DNA from: Micromonospora sp. WMMD1082 | GTDB lineage: Bacteria > Actinomycetota > Actinomycetes > Mycobacteriales > Micromonosporaceae | DNA length: 64,000 nt | Assembly (NCBI RefSeq): GCF_029626175.1 | Contig: NZ_JARUBM010000002.1 | Location: 5,845,001-5,909,000 of the forward strand | Reading direction: 5' to 3' | Part shown: positions 34,599-43,353 of the stretch, in pieces | Numbering within the stretch: the first letter of the stretch is position 1 | How the letters are laid out: the number at the start of each line of letters is the position of its first letter | The notes under the pieces: generated by a model | What the model saw: the letters and a program-made list of their open reading frames with translations, nothing else | The model's database searches: none | Told to the model about the DNA's origin: nothing | Made by a program: the position numbers and the translations under genes

Positions 34599-35066
34599 AT
34601 GGGCAGGCGGTGGAAGTGGTTCTTGCGGCCCGGGGAGGTCGCGCTGGATCTGACCGGGCCGGCGGCGGTCGAGCACGCCGTACCGGAGTCGCGGCTCACC
34701 TCGCGGTGCGACGGCGCGCTCGTTTACGAGCGGCCCGAGGAGCGGCCGGCGTCGCCGGGCCGGAATCAGCGTGCGGCCCGCTACGACCCGCAACTGCCCG
34801 GCGGGCGGAACCGGGGCGGGTTCGTGACGCCGGCCGGTGAGCTGCCGTCGGCCGGTGAGCCGGTCGAGGCTCCGCCGCCGGACGGTCTGGGCCTCACTGC
34901 CGCCCAGCTCGAACGCGCGAATCGCCTGGCCGATCTGCACTGGCGCAGCCCCACGGAGGATCCGCGTACCCGCAGATGCCCGGACTGCCGCGTGGACGGC
35001 ACCTGCCCCCGGGCGGCCTGGGCCGACGCGATCCTGATGCGCTGCCTGCGGGCGTACCTGCGATGA
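34599..35066 (+). CDS. Micromonospora-type small protein with CxxC-type motif
   Basis: A 155-residue protein of unknown function. The N-terminal half is Arg/Pro-rich and probably unstructured (MGRRWKWFLRPGEVALDLTG). The C-terminal part is helical (LTAAQLERANRLADLHWRS) and ends in CPDCRVDGTCPRAAWADAI, a compact Cys cluster that may bind zinc. The ATG at 34599 follows GGGGAGG. Its stop overlaps the next gene (ATGA). A decayed copy of this gene and its partner lies at 42214-42578, so the pair has been duplicated within the window. Confidence 0.6.
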   Translation: MGRRWKWFLRPGEVALDLTGPAAVEHAVPESRLTSRCDGALVYERPEERPASPGRNQRAARYDPQLPGGRNRGGFVTPAGELPSAGEPVEAPPPDGLGLTAAQLERANRLADLHWRSPTEDPRTRRCPDCRVDGTCPRAAWADAILMRCLRAYLR

Positions 35067-35449
35067 GCGCCTTTGACCTGTCGCCCGCGCAGATCCGCAA
35101 CCGGCTGATCCTGCGGGCTCGGCGGGCGGCGCTGGCCGCCGGCCCTCGACCTCGGCCGCCGGGATGCTCGCCCGGCCCCGTCGAGGCGACGCCGACGGTG
35201 ACCCGCCTGCCGGTCATCCCGCGACTGCCCGTCGCGGCGGGGGACGTGGTCCGGCTCGCCGAGCCCGACTACCGGCATGCCACCGGGCCGCTCCGGCTCC
35301 GGATCGTCCGGGCCAGGCCCGACATCAGCGAGTGGTACGCGGGCGAGTGGGTGTGGCTCGAAGGCATCGAGATCGGGCCGGACGGGCGGGATGGCGCGTT
35401 CCGTCCGGTGCTGGTCAACGTTGCCGCGCTATCGCAGTCGAGAAGGTAA
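35063..35449 (+). CDS. Small protein of unknown function, partner of the upstream gene
   Basis: A 128-residue protein. Residues 55-125 look like a small beta domain: VAAGDVVRLAEPDYRHATGP, RLRIVRARPDISEWYAGEWV and a final PVLVNVAALS. The N-terminus (FDLSPAQIRNRLILRARR) is helical and basic. It overlaps the upstream CxxC-type gene by 4 bp. No family is recognised. Fragments of a second copy occur at about 42480-42578. Confidence 0.6.
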   Translation: MSAFDLSPAQIRNRLILRARRAALAAGPRPRPPGCSPGPVEATPTVTRLPVIPRLPVAAGDVVRLAEPDYRHATGPLRLRIVRARPDISEWYAGEWVWLEGIEIGPDGRDGAFRPVLVNVAALSQSRR

Positions 35450-35641
35450 CGGCGTGCCCGCACCCGGCTGTCCGCCGCCACCCCGCCCAATCCAGGCCGG
35501 CCGCCGTCAGGTCCGATTTCAGCCAGACGCGGTCCCGAGAGGGACCGAGTATTGAGCGGGCGGGAACGCGGAGGCCGGGCGTTTGCCGGGCTCGTCGGCC
35601 CGCCCGTACGTCGATGATCGGGCATTGGGAGGACTGACGGT

Positions 35642-36472
35642 ATGACCAGCACGGGGCGCAATCTGAAGGCGCGTAGGTTCCGCGAGCTGAGCAACGGGCG
35701 GGCGTTGGTGTTGCCGAATGCCTGGGACGCGGCCAGTGCGGCCGTGATGGTCCGGTCGGGAGCCGTGGCCGTCGCGACCACGAGCGGTGGTGTCGCCTGG
35801 GCGTGGGGGCGCTCGGACGGTGAAGGGCTTGCCCGCGCGGAGATGATCGAAGCGGTACGCCGTATCGCGGACGCCGTCGACGTTCCGGTTACCGCGGATC
35901 TGGAAGGCGGCTACGGCCCGGCGCCTGAGGACGTCGCGCGCACGGTCCGGGACGCGATCGACAGCGGGGTCGTCGGCATGAACCTCGAGGATTCGCGGGC
36001 CGCCGATGGCACGCTCCTGCCGCCCGAGCAGCAGGCCGAACGGATCCGGGCCGGGCGCGAGGCCGCGAACGCGGCGGACATGCCGGACTTCGTCCTCAAC
36101 GCGCGGACCGACGTGTATCTGCGCCAGGTCGGAGACGTGGCGTCTCGCCTCGACGAGGTGCTGGCCCGTGCGGAGAGCTACGCCGAGGCGGGAGCGGACG
36201 GCCTGTTCGTGCCGGGCCTCGTCGACATCGACGCGTTGGCGAGGCTGACCGCGGCCATCGCGTTGCCGGTCAACGCGATGGCCGGGCCGGGAACACCCAG
36301 CATCGCCGAGCTCGTCGCGGTGGGGGTGCGGCGGATCAGCGTCGGTACGGCGATCGCCGAGGCCGCGCTCGGCCTGGCCGCCCGCGCCACGCGCGAGCTG
36401 CTGGCCGGCGGCACGTACGCGTCGCTGGAACAGGATCTGACGTACGCGGAGATCAACGCGCTGTTTGCCTGA
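35642..36472 (+). CDS. Isocitrate lyase/PEP mutase-family protein
   Basis: A 276-residue TIM-barrel protein of the PEP mutase/isocitrate lyase superfamily. It has LVLPNAWDAASAAVMVRSGA, the metal-site strand VTADLEGGYG, and GMNLEDSRAADGTLLPPEQQ with the conserved ED. The Cys of isocitrate lyase (KKCGH) is absent, so it is one of the 2,3-dimethylmalate lyase, oxaloacetase or phosphonate-type relatives. It stands alone on the plus strand. Cleavage of a 2-hydroxy- or methyl-branched dicarboxylate is a guess. Confidence 0.85.
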   Translation: MTSTGRNLKARRFRELSNGRALVLPNAWDAASAAVMVRSGAVAVATTSGGVAWAWGRSDGEGLARAEMIEAVRRIADAVDVPVTADLEGGYGPAPEDVARTVRDAIDSGVVGMNLEDSRAADGTLLPPEQQAERIRAGREAANAADMPDFVLNARTDVYLRQVGDVASRLDEVLARAESYAEAGADGLFVPGLVDIDALARLTAAIALPVNAMAGPGTPSIAELVAVGVRRISVGTAIAEAALGLAARATRELLAGGTYASLEQDLTYAEINALFA

Positions 36473-36536
36473 CCCCGCGCGTAGGTCGCCGTTGACACCG
36501 CCCACGTCCCCTGCCGGCCCTGGGCTGACGGATCGC

Positions 36537-38258
36537 CTACCTGGGGTTCCCGTGCCGTAGTCGGGTCTGCAGCACGAACGTGGTCACGCTCTGGGCCGGA
36601 AGGGACGCCGTGAAGTGGTTGCCGGTCACCCTCGGGTCCGGCACCTCTGCGAGGTTGCGGGTCGCGTCGGTCACCCACGAGTCGATCCCCGACACGCTCG
36701 TACCCACGAGGTGGATTCGCTGCTTGAGGGCGGTGGTGTTGGTGTTGACCGCGACGACGGTCACCGTGCCGTCAGCGCCCCGGTAGGCGGAGGTGAGTAC
36801 GCCGGGCCGCGCCTCCCTGGTGGCCTCGACGCGGACGTCTCCGGGCCGCACGAACTTCGTGTAGTGGGCCAACATGTAGCCGCGCTTGCTGATCGTGCCG
36901 TCCTCCAGGATGGGGCCGTAGTTGCGGCGGATGTACCACCAGACGTACGCCTGGAACTGCGCGTCGGCCATCGAGTGGTGGATGTGCTCCGCGACCTGGA
37001 GCGCCTCGGGCCACCGCTGGGCCGAGTCGGTCTCGCTGTTGGGCGTGTAGATCTCGGTCATCCACAGCTCCTTGCCGGCGCCCTTCTCCTCGAAGAGGGG
37101 GTACCGGAAGTCGGCATACTGCGTGCCGTAGAGGTGCGCACCGAGGATGTCCAGGTTGGCGAGTGCGCCGGGGTCGTTGAGGATCGGGTCCGACATCTCC
37201 TTGCGGTACTGGAACGACTCCGGCGCGATGACGCGTGTCGAGATCACGCCCGCGTAGTCGCGCAGGAAGCGCACGATCTCCTCCGGAGTCCACCAGGTCC
37301 ACTCGAACGCGTAGTCCGGCTCGTTCTGGACCGAGATGCCGTACAGCTCGACGCCGTTGGCGCGCAGGTACTCCACGAAGTCGTTGAGATGCTGCGCGTA
37401 CTCGGCGTACTTGTCGTGCGCGACCCGCATCGCCTGCGTCGCGTCCGAGTACGGCGCGGCGGTCAGGTTGTCGAGGCTCGGCCCGCCGTCGCCGGTGGTC
37501 TCCAGCCGCACGACGTTCATCCCCGGCGTCATCTGCACGTGGACGAGCTTCATGTCCCAGGTCGACTCGCTGCCGGTCGCCTCGAACTCGACGTCGCCCG
37601 CGACGAGCTCGTCGTTCACGTACAGGTCGAGCGTGCGGGTGCCGCTGGCGAGCGCGTAGCGGAACCCGAACGTCTTCAGGCCGGCGGAGCCGATGACGAC
37701 GTTGTCCCACTGCACGCTCGCCCCGGCGGCGGCCGTGAAGTCGACGTAACCCGTGCCGTCGAAGCCCGGAGCCGAGGTCGCGGTGACGGCATCGACGAGC
37801 GCACCGTCCTCCGCCTCGTAGACGCTGCCGATCAGCACCGGCGCCTTCTCGAACGTCTCGACGAGGTCGGCCGGCGGGTTCCACGGCGCCGCGATGACCA
37901 GCGCACCCTTGGCCGACGCGGCCTGCGCCGTCGCGAGGTCGTTCGACCAGTCGGCGCGGTCCTCCGGCACGGGGATCCGCAGGATCGACAACCCCAGGTC
38001 GTCTGGGCCGTTGTCGAAGGCCGTGTCCCGCTGGGACGGCGTCAGGTCACCGATCCACGCCGTGTGGGTCATGCCGCCGAAGCCGCGGATGGTCTGCCGC
38101 GGCTGTTTGACGCTGACCACGACGCTGTCGGCCTTCGACGCGGCTGATGTCGATACGGGCACCTGTGTCAGGGATCCCGCCACGACCGTGGCCACCGCGG
38201 CGGCGACGAGTGCGAACCTGGATCGGGGCGTGGGGCCGGACGGCCGCCGCACTGCCAT
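36537..38258 (-). CDS. Secreted GH30-family glycosidase with inserted carbohydrate-binding module
   Basis: A 573-residue exported enzyme. A Sec-type signal ends near residue 40. The barrel begins QTIRGFGGMTHTAWIGDLT, and the acid/base Glu313 lies in ISVQNEPDY and the nucleophile Glu402 in LWMTEIYTP, as in GH30 xylanase/glucuronoxylanase-type enzymes. Between WNPPADLVETF and the later barrel strands, residues about 143-270 read as a complete CBM35/CBM6-like module (VYEAEDGALV, GTGYVDFTAAAGASVQW, GPSLDNLTA), so the binding module is inserted within the barrel rather than added at an end. The C-terminal beta domain (about 480-565) is normal. A palindrome lies 75 bp upstream. Confidence 0.8.
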   Translation of the reverse strand: MAVRRPSGPTPRSRFALVAAAVATVVAGSLTQVPVSTSAASKADSVVVSVKQPRQTIRGFGGMTHTAWIGDLTPSQRDTAFDNGPDDLGLSILRIPVPEDRADWSNDLATAQAASAKGALVIAAPWNPPADLVETFEKAPVLIGSVYEAEDGALVDAVTATSAPGFDGTGYVDFTAAAGASVQWDNVVIGSAGLKTFGFRYALASGTRTLDLYVNDELVAGDVEFEATGSESTWDMKLVHVQMTPGMNVVRLETTGDGGPSLDNLTAAPYSDATQAMRVAHDKYAEYAQHLNDFVEYLRANGVELYGISVQNEPDYAFEWTWWTPEEIVRFLRDYAGVISTRVIAPESFQYRKEMSDPILNDPGALANLDILGAHLYGTQYADFRYPLFEEKGAGKELWMTEIYTPNSETDSAQRWPEALQVAEHIHHSMADAQFQAYVWWYIRRNYGPILEDGTISKRGYMLAHYTKFVRPGDVRVEATREARPGVLTSAYRGADGTVTVVAVNTNTTALKQRIHLVGTSVSGIDSWVTDATRNLAEVPDPRVTGNHFTASLPAQSVTTFVLQTRLRHGNPR

Positions 38259-38332
38259 GAAGTCGCTCCTTCGAGTTCACCGACCGACCGGTCGCCCGTG
38301 CCCGGCAAGCGACGATCTGGGCCTGCCGACCG

Positions 38333-38350
38333 TGATATCGATCGACATCA
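38333..38350. promoter_or_regulatory. Palindromic operator candidate upstream of the GH30 gene
   Basis: TGATATCGATCGACATCA is an 18-bp near-perfect palindrome (TGAT-N-TCGATCGA-N-ATCA) centred on a CG step, a form often bound by LacI-type sugar regulators. It lies 75-92 bp before the GH30 start. No LacI gene is in the window. Confidence 0.35.
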
Positions 38351-38414
38351 TGGGAGGCTAGGCCCAGACCTGCGGCAGCACAACAACTGACGCCGCACGG
38401 TGGGGCAGTGACGT

Positions 38415-38624
38415 TCAGCCGAGCGCGACCTCAACGCCGCTGGAGGACGGCGAGTCGTACAGTTCGGGCTCGGTGAACTCGACGTCCTTGGCGGGTTGCC
38501 GAAGACGATCCCGCTGGTGATCTGGGTTGCCGGGGTTGATATCGCTGAGGAGCGGACCTTGCGCCAGATCGGTGAACGGGGCGGCCACGTCAGGTCTCTT
38601 GAACATTTGACCGTCCGGTGTCAT
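38415..38624 (-). CDS. Possible small protein downstream of the NACHT gene
   Basis: A 69-residue reading frame from ATG 38624 (or 63 residues from ATG 38606, MFKRPDVAAPFTDLAQGPLL) to a stop at 38415. Codon third positions are mostly G or C, as in real genes here. It has an acidic, Ser-rich end (EFTEPELYDSPSSSGVEVAL, then G) and no membrane segment. It begins 47 bp after the NACHT stop on the same strand, so co-transcription is possible. No family is recognised. It may be a small accessory protein, a peptide, or a chance frame; the ribosome site is weak. Confidence 0.3.
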   Translation of the reverse strand: MTPDGQMFKRPDVAAPFTDLAQGPLLSDINPGNPDHQRDRLRQPAKDVEFTEPELYDSPSSSGVEVALG

Positions 38625-38671
38625 CCGAGTGGGATGAGTCGGTCTCATCCCCGACTGCCGACTGCCGACGG

Positions 38672-41600
38672 CTAAGGGATGAACGCCTGTGACACTTCGC
38701 CGTGGTCCCCGTCCTCTGGCATCAAGCCTTCTGCCATGACGACCAACTGCCCAGCCACGACGAGTACCTGCCGCCGCTTGTCGACAAGACCAGCCATCCC
38801 GTCGATCCACGGCCGTAGGGCAACGGCCGCTTCACGCAGAATCTGTGGCGCGCGGGCGAGAATATTCTCAGCAGCCAACCACTCATCTTCCCAGACCAAC
38901 GCCCCAGCGAGCAGCGCGGTAAAGACTGGGCCGAGAGTGGGTGTTTCGCGTATATATGCCTCGATCTCTGGCCTGTCAAAAAGTTGAGGATATTGCGCGA
39001 CAACAAGCGACAGCGGCCACGAATGCAGAGGCGGAAAGGCCTTTTCGATGCAAAGCAGCGCCAGCGGCGTGGCGTCTTCTGCCGAGAAGAGTTCGGGACT
39101 GTGCGCAATGTGAGCCGCCAATAATTCGAGACTGTAGCTAGCTGGCCCTCGTTCTGCGTCTGCATGGATAAGTTCACCCACGCTCCGCCGACTCTGCCAA
39201 AACGCCTGCGGGTCCACGTAAGCACGCGCTGCATGCCCCATGACACGGACCTCAGGATCAGGGCTGCCGATCGCATAGCTGTTGCCGACCACACCGTGGC
39301 CCGCATTGAAGATCACCCGATCGATGCGAGATAGAGCGAGCCACTCCGCGTGTACTACCGCCTGATCGTCCTCGGGTTCACCACGAAGAATCGCCAGTTC
39401 CGTCTCGGCGAGGGACATCGTGCCGAGAAAATCGATGCCGAGATGTCCTTGCCAGATCCGGACAAGCCGCACCCACCAGTCGTGCCGTTTCGGAAAGATG
39501 GAGGCGAGCACCACGGGATCATTCGTCACATGCAGCAAGAGCTGCATCAGGTTGGCCGTATAGATGGCGAAGCGCTCGACGTAGTTGCCCGACGAAGGAC
39601 AGTATGCGCCGTATCGGCCGCTGTCCCATCGGTTTTCGGCCTCGCTTAGCAGGAGACGCAGGATCTGTCCAGCGCGGGAAGCGCTATCGGGATCTGAATA
39701 CAGTTGTTCGATGAACGGAAGGACGGCCGAGCCGCCCGAGTTGAGCGTCTGATGCGATAGGAGCGCATAGAGGCGGTCATCGTCCCAGTTCTGCGAGGAC
39801 GGCCGATCGCGCGAATTCCAGAGCTCGTCGAGTTCCGTCATGGTGAGGTAGGCAATCAGATACTCGCTGAAGGTTGCATGCAGGAACTCGTAGCTCCGTC
39901 CATCCGAACCCTCGTCTGTTTCAGAGGCATGGATAAAGAAGAACTTTCCGAGTACCCTGCGCGCGGCGCTCAGCGAGGGCCCTCTACGCGGGTTCTGGCG
40001 CTGCCGGGATGCCGGATCCAGGGCGTGCAGGTCTTCCAGGAGTGTCTGTTCCTCGATGTAGTGCTTGCCTCGATTGAACATGCCGAAGGCGGCGATGCCC
40101 AGCCGCCAAAGTTCGGCGTGGACCTGTGTCTCCTCGCTCCCGGTCGGCGCGACATCCGTCGGCTTGCTTAGTTCACGCCGGATGAATCTACGTAGGATCC
40201 CGCCGTAAATTTGCGCCGGCGTTGAATCTTTCTCCATCGGCGGAAGCCCGTTGGGGACGCCGTAAAGAACCAAGAGCAGCAGAAGGAGTGGCTGTCGGGC
40301 GATATCTCCGTACGACAGGACGGACGTGGCCGGTGGTATCCCGGCCAGCTCGCTGTGTCGTAGTTGGGGATTGACGGCTTCCCATATCTCAAGCCAGGCG
40401 GCCACCTGCTCGGGTCGGAAGTCCTCCAGCTTGATGACCAGGCAACCGTCGGGAATGCGGGCGAGATCGGCCACCAAGGTCCGCGATGTGACGACAACCG
40501 CTACGGGCTGGGCTGTGACGGCTTCGATGCGCTGGAATTCGACCACATTCTGTAGATAGTTCGACTCTGACGTGCCCGATGCCTGCATGAACTCGTCGAG
40601 GCCATCGATGAGCAGCACTCGAGTGGCGTCGGCGGACGCGTCACTGAGTTCGAGCCAGGAAACTCGGCCGTTGGTCGCCTTACCGAGGACGGCGGCCACC
40701 TGCTGGTAGAGCGGGGCGTTCGGATCAGGCACCTGACGCAAAGGGATCCGCGCCGCGGAGAACGCGTTGCTACTGGAGAGACGCGCAGCACACACCTTTG
40801 TGAACATGCTTTTTCCCGAACCGGGGTGCCCGAGTACCACCAGCGGCCGCTCGTGGCTCTGGGGCGAGGAGAAGTAGGCAGCCAAAAAGGCATCTAGGTC
40901 GTTATCCACGGGCGCTGTCCGCGCCCACCACGATTCGTCGGCAGGCTGGGCATCGTGATCGATCACCGTCCACCGAAAAGGCGGGCTGAGGTAGCCGTTT
41001 CCTACGGTGGGCACCTTCAGTGCGGGAAGATCATCGGAAATGCCAGCGGTGACCAGCGGTTCGTTCAAGATTGCTCGATTAAAATCAGCGCTGACTTGCC
41101 TGACCTGGTGTGCGTGTTGTTGGACCACCCCGGCCAGAGAAACCATCAGGCGCTCCAACCTGACCAGCGAGTCCGCAGCCTGGCCCACCACTGCCTGAGT
41201 TGCCGCGTGCTCACCGAGCAATGCCCAGATCTCGAACTCTCGGACCTCCGCAGCCAGAAGCTTGTACTCTGCGTCGTACCGGCGTACCGCCCGCTTCACG
41301 AGGGTATCGATCAGAGGTTCCACCGGGCTCACAACCTCGGCCCTATCCCAGACGGCAAAGTTCTGGAAGAACTTGATGCACAGGCTGGCAAGTTCCTCGT
41401 ACAGCGAGGAGATGAAGCTGTCACGGTTGGCGCAATACCCACACCCCGCCCATGGGAGCGGAACTTGGGCCGTAGCGAGCGTGTGGCTCAGCTGTTTTTG
41501 AGCCATGGAGGCGGCAGCTCGATCGGTGAGTCGTTGCTTGTCCTCGTCGCGCAGGTCGATCTGGTCATAAACAGGACCGAGAGTCTCGCGGATTGCGGCA

Positions 41601-41905
41601 AAGAAGGCTCCATACACCAGAGCAGTATGAGTAGCGGCAAGAACGGTGGGTCTCTCTGGTGACCGCCGACCCCCCAGCCGACCGAGACCTACTTTGACCA
41701 GTTTGCGGAGGAGATCGACAACTTCATTCTTCTGGTCGACCCATCCCCAGGCTGCTATAACGACACCCGAACCAGTCGCTAGGCCGACGGGGCCGGCCGC
41801 GAGCACCCCGATGCCGAGGAGCGTGCTCAAGGTCTTGGCCCATTTGTCGTCCGGGCCAGACAGAATTTCGCGTGCGCCTGCCAGACTGTAGGGAGAGTCA
41901 GCCAT
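38672..41905 (-). CDS. NACHT-domain STAND NTPase (candidate antiphage protein)
   Basis: A 1077-residue NTPase. Residues 1-290 are a helical N-terminal region with a hydrophobic stretch (about 27-55) that could contact membrane. The NACHT domain has Walker A VLGHPGSGKS (about 358-367) and Walker B RVLLIDGLDEF (about 428-438), and FLHATFSEYLIAYL marks the winged-helix part. The C-terminal 400 residues are helical repeats, likely the sensor. Bacterial NACHT proteins include several shown to stop phages. Base composition is lower in GC than its neighbours, and the codons are less biased, suggesting transfer. ATG 41905 is chosen; in-frame codons up to 42034 lack protein character. It is flanked by pseudogene debris. 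Confidence 0.85.
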   Translation of the reverse strand: MADSPYSLAGAREILSGPDDKWAKTLSTLLGIGVLAAGPVGLATGSGVVIAAWGWVDQKNEVVDLLRKLVKVGLGRLGGRRSPERPTVLAATHTALVYGAFFAAIRETLGPVYDQIDLRDEDKQRLTDRAAASMAQKQLSHTLATAQVPLPWAGCGYCANRDSFISSLYEELASLCIKFFQNFAVWDRAEVVSPVEPLIDTLVKRAVRRYDAEYKLLAAEVREFEIWALLGEHAATQAVVGQAADSLVRLERLMVSLAGVVQQHAHQVRQVSADFNRAILNEPLVTAGISDDLPALKVPTVGNGYLSPPFRWTVIDHDAQPADESWWARTAPVDNDLDAFLAAYFSSPQSHERPLVVLGHPGSGKSMFTKVCAARLSSSNAFSAARIPLRQVPDPNAPLYQQVAAVLGKATNGRVSWLELSDASADATRVLLIDGLDEFMQASGTSESNYLQNVVEFQRIEAVTAQPVAVVVTSRTLVADLARIPDGCLVIKLEDFRPEQVAAWLEIWEAVNPQLRHSELAGIPPATSVLSYGDIARQPLLLLLLVLYGVPNGLPPMEKDSTPAQIYGGILRRFIRRELSKPTDVAPTGSEETQVHAELWRLGIAAFGMFNRGKHYIEEQTLLEDLHALDPASRQRQNPRRGPSLSAARRVLGKFFFIHASETDEGSDGRSYEFLHATFSEYLIAYLTMTELDELWNSRDRPSSQNWDDDRLYALLSHQTLNSGGSAVLPFIEQLYSDPDSASRAGQILRLLLSEAENRWDSGRYGAYCPSSGNYVERFAIYTANLMQLLLHVTNDPVVLASIFPKRHDWWVRLVRIWQGHLGIDFLGTMSLAETELAILRGEPEDDQAVVHAEWLALSRIDRVIFNAGHGVVGNSYAIGSPDPEVRVMGHAARAYVDPQAFWQSRRSVGELIHADAERGPASYSLELLAAHIAHSPELFSAEDATPLALLCIEKAFPPLHSWPLSLVVAQYPQLFDRPEIEAYIRETPTLGPVFTALLAGALVWEDEWLAAENILARAPQILREAAVALRPWIDGMAGLVDKRRQVLVVAGQLVVMAEGLMPEDGDHGEVSQAFIP

Positions 41906-42213
41906 CAGATTCCCGCCCGCCGGAGTCGTCGGATTGGATGATCCGCGCGGCGGCGGATCGCAGTGATTCGAGCACTCCGTTCCTCGTAGGTCAACCCCGG
42001 TCGCCCAGGCCAGGTTTGGTCGCTCGCGGATCATGGAAGGCCCCTCGGTGAGCCGTTCCTGGCGTTAGGCCAACTAGGAATCCTGCTCGGAAGTGTCGGC
42101 AACCAGCACGCTCAGGCCTGCCGGCCGACGAGTTCTCCGGACTTGATCATTGAGTTCAACCGCTCTGCGTACCGTTGCCGAGGTCCTCGAATGTTAAGCC
42201 ATGAAGGCGGGTG
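41906..42213. other. Upstream region of the NACHT gene
   Basis: About 310 bp without a convincing gene, before the pseudogene remnants at 42214. It should contain the promoter of the minus-strand NACHT gene. No known operator or RNA was seen. With the following remnants, the whole 41906-42631 stretch is free of intact genes. Confidence 0.4.
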
Positions 42214-42578
42214 ACCTCGCGATGTGACGGTGCGCTCGTCTACGAGCGGCCCGAGCGGCGGCCGTCGTAAACCTCGGTGCCTAACCAGCGTGCGGGCCGC
42301 TACGTCCGGACCGAGGGACGCGGCCGGGGAGAAGGCATCCTTCGTCGGACGAGTTCAGTCCGTGCCGCCGGAAGGGACAATGATCTCCTCGTCACCGCTG
42401 TCCTGACTGTCGGGACGACGGCACCTGCCCGCGGGCGACGTGGGCCGATTCGACCACCGCGCGCTGCCTGCAGGTGTGCTGGCGTGGACGCCTTCGATCT
42501 GTCGCTTGCCTGGAAGATGTCGAGGTCGGGCCGGACGGCCAGGATGGCGTGGCGGCAGTGCTGGTCAGGGTCGCCGCG
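42214..42578 (+). pseudogene. Decayed duplicate of the gene pair at 34599-35449
   Basis: Three blocks resemble the intact pair in order. The block at 42214-42310 (including GCGCTCGTCTACGAGCGGCC) matches 34695-34790. The block at about 42410-42510 (GACGGCACCTGCCCGCGGGC and GACGCCTTCGATCTGTCGCT) matches the Cys motif of the first gene and the start of the second. The block at 42510-42578 (GAGGTCGGGCCGGACGGCCA and GTGCTGGTCAGGGT) matches 35365-35435. The intervening parts are deleted, an in-frame stop (TAA, 42268) is present, and frames shift between blocks. Both genes are therefore dead here. Confidence 0.8.
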
Positions 42579-42631
42579 CGGAACGGGCCAAGGGGAGCGA
42601 CGCAAAGGCACCCGAGATGCTCGGCTGAAGC

Positions 42632-43186
42632 TCAGCCGAGGTCGTGCTCTGTCGGATCGGTGTTGAGGAGCCAGGCGAGCGGCATCGTCGCCCGGGCGGT
42701 GTATCGGTCGCCATCGAGGTGGTGCATGGTGACGGTCTGTGCGGAATCCTGGTCGACCACCCAGTATTGCGGGATGCCGGCGGCGGCGTACTCGTTGCGC
42801 TTGGTAACTGTGTCAGTGCCTTCGGAGCCGGGCGAAATAATCTCGACGACGAGGAGCACGTCGGCGACAGGTAGCCATACTCCGTCGGCCTGGACTTTGC
42901 TCCAGACGACCAAATCGGGGATGCGCCCGCCGACGCTGCCATCACGGCCGGGGACGCGCAGTCCCACGGCCTGGGCGATTCGGTCCGCCGGCACCCCGGC
43001 CTGGGCGAACCACACCATGAGCCGGGTCGCAATGATGGCATGGGCGTACCCCGGCGGCGGCATAATCGAGAGGACTCCCTCAGGGCTGATCTCGTACCGG
43101 TGGTGTTCGTCCTCAGCCATCATGGCGGTGAGGTCATCGAGCGTCACGACCGGGGGCATGTACCTGCCAACCGCCTCTGAGCTCAT
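42632..43186 (-). CDS. Uma2-family endonuclease-fold protein
   Basis: A 184-residue Uma2 (DUF820) protein of the PD-(D/E)XK nuclease-like fold. The core has YEISPEGVLSIMPPPGYAHA, then RIPDLVVWSK (the Asp of the active site) and DVLLVVEIISPGSEGTDTVTKRNEYAAAGIPQYWVVD, quoted here in overlapping parts, giving the E-x-x-S-P and downstream K positions. These proteins are very common in actinobacteria and cyanobacteria, often near mobile or defence genes, but their biological role is not known. It is not in an obvious operon. Confidence 0.85.
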   Translation of the reverse strand: MSSEAVGRYMPPVVTLDDLTAMMAEDEHHRYEISPEGVLSIMPPPGYAHAIIATRLMVWFAQAGVPADRIAQAVGLRVPGRDGSVGGRIPDLVVWSKVQADGVWLPVADVLLVVEIISPGSEGTDTVTKRNEYAAAGIPQYWVVDQDSAQTVTMHHLDGDRYTARATMPLAWLLNTDPTEHDLG

Positions 43187-43265
43187 GCCCGCATGCTACC
43201 GGCCGTGAGCCGTCCCCGGGACGTGACGCCCGCACATTCAGGGGCCCACGGGTGTGGCTGCCCTG

Positions 43266-43337
43266 GCGGGGCGGTTCACGAGTTGCGGCACGTCGCGCGG
43301 TCCGGCAAGGGGCGATCGCGCGACATGCCGCAGCTGT
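43266..43337. repeat. 72-bp hairpin repeat, copy 1
   Basis: This copy aligns without gaps to 47103-47174 and is identical at most positions; both contain GATCGCGCGACATGCCGCAG. The left half (GTTGCGGCACGTCGCGCG) pairs with the right half (CGCGCGACATGCCGCAG) to form a long hairpin. It lies between the Uma2 gene and the exported-protein gene. Confidence 0.75.
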
Positions 43338-43353
43338 ACGACCTACGGTGCTG

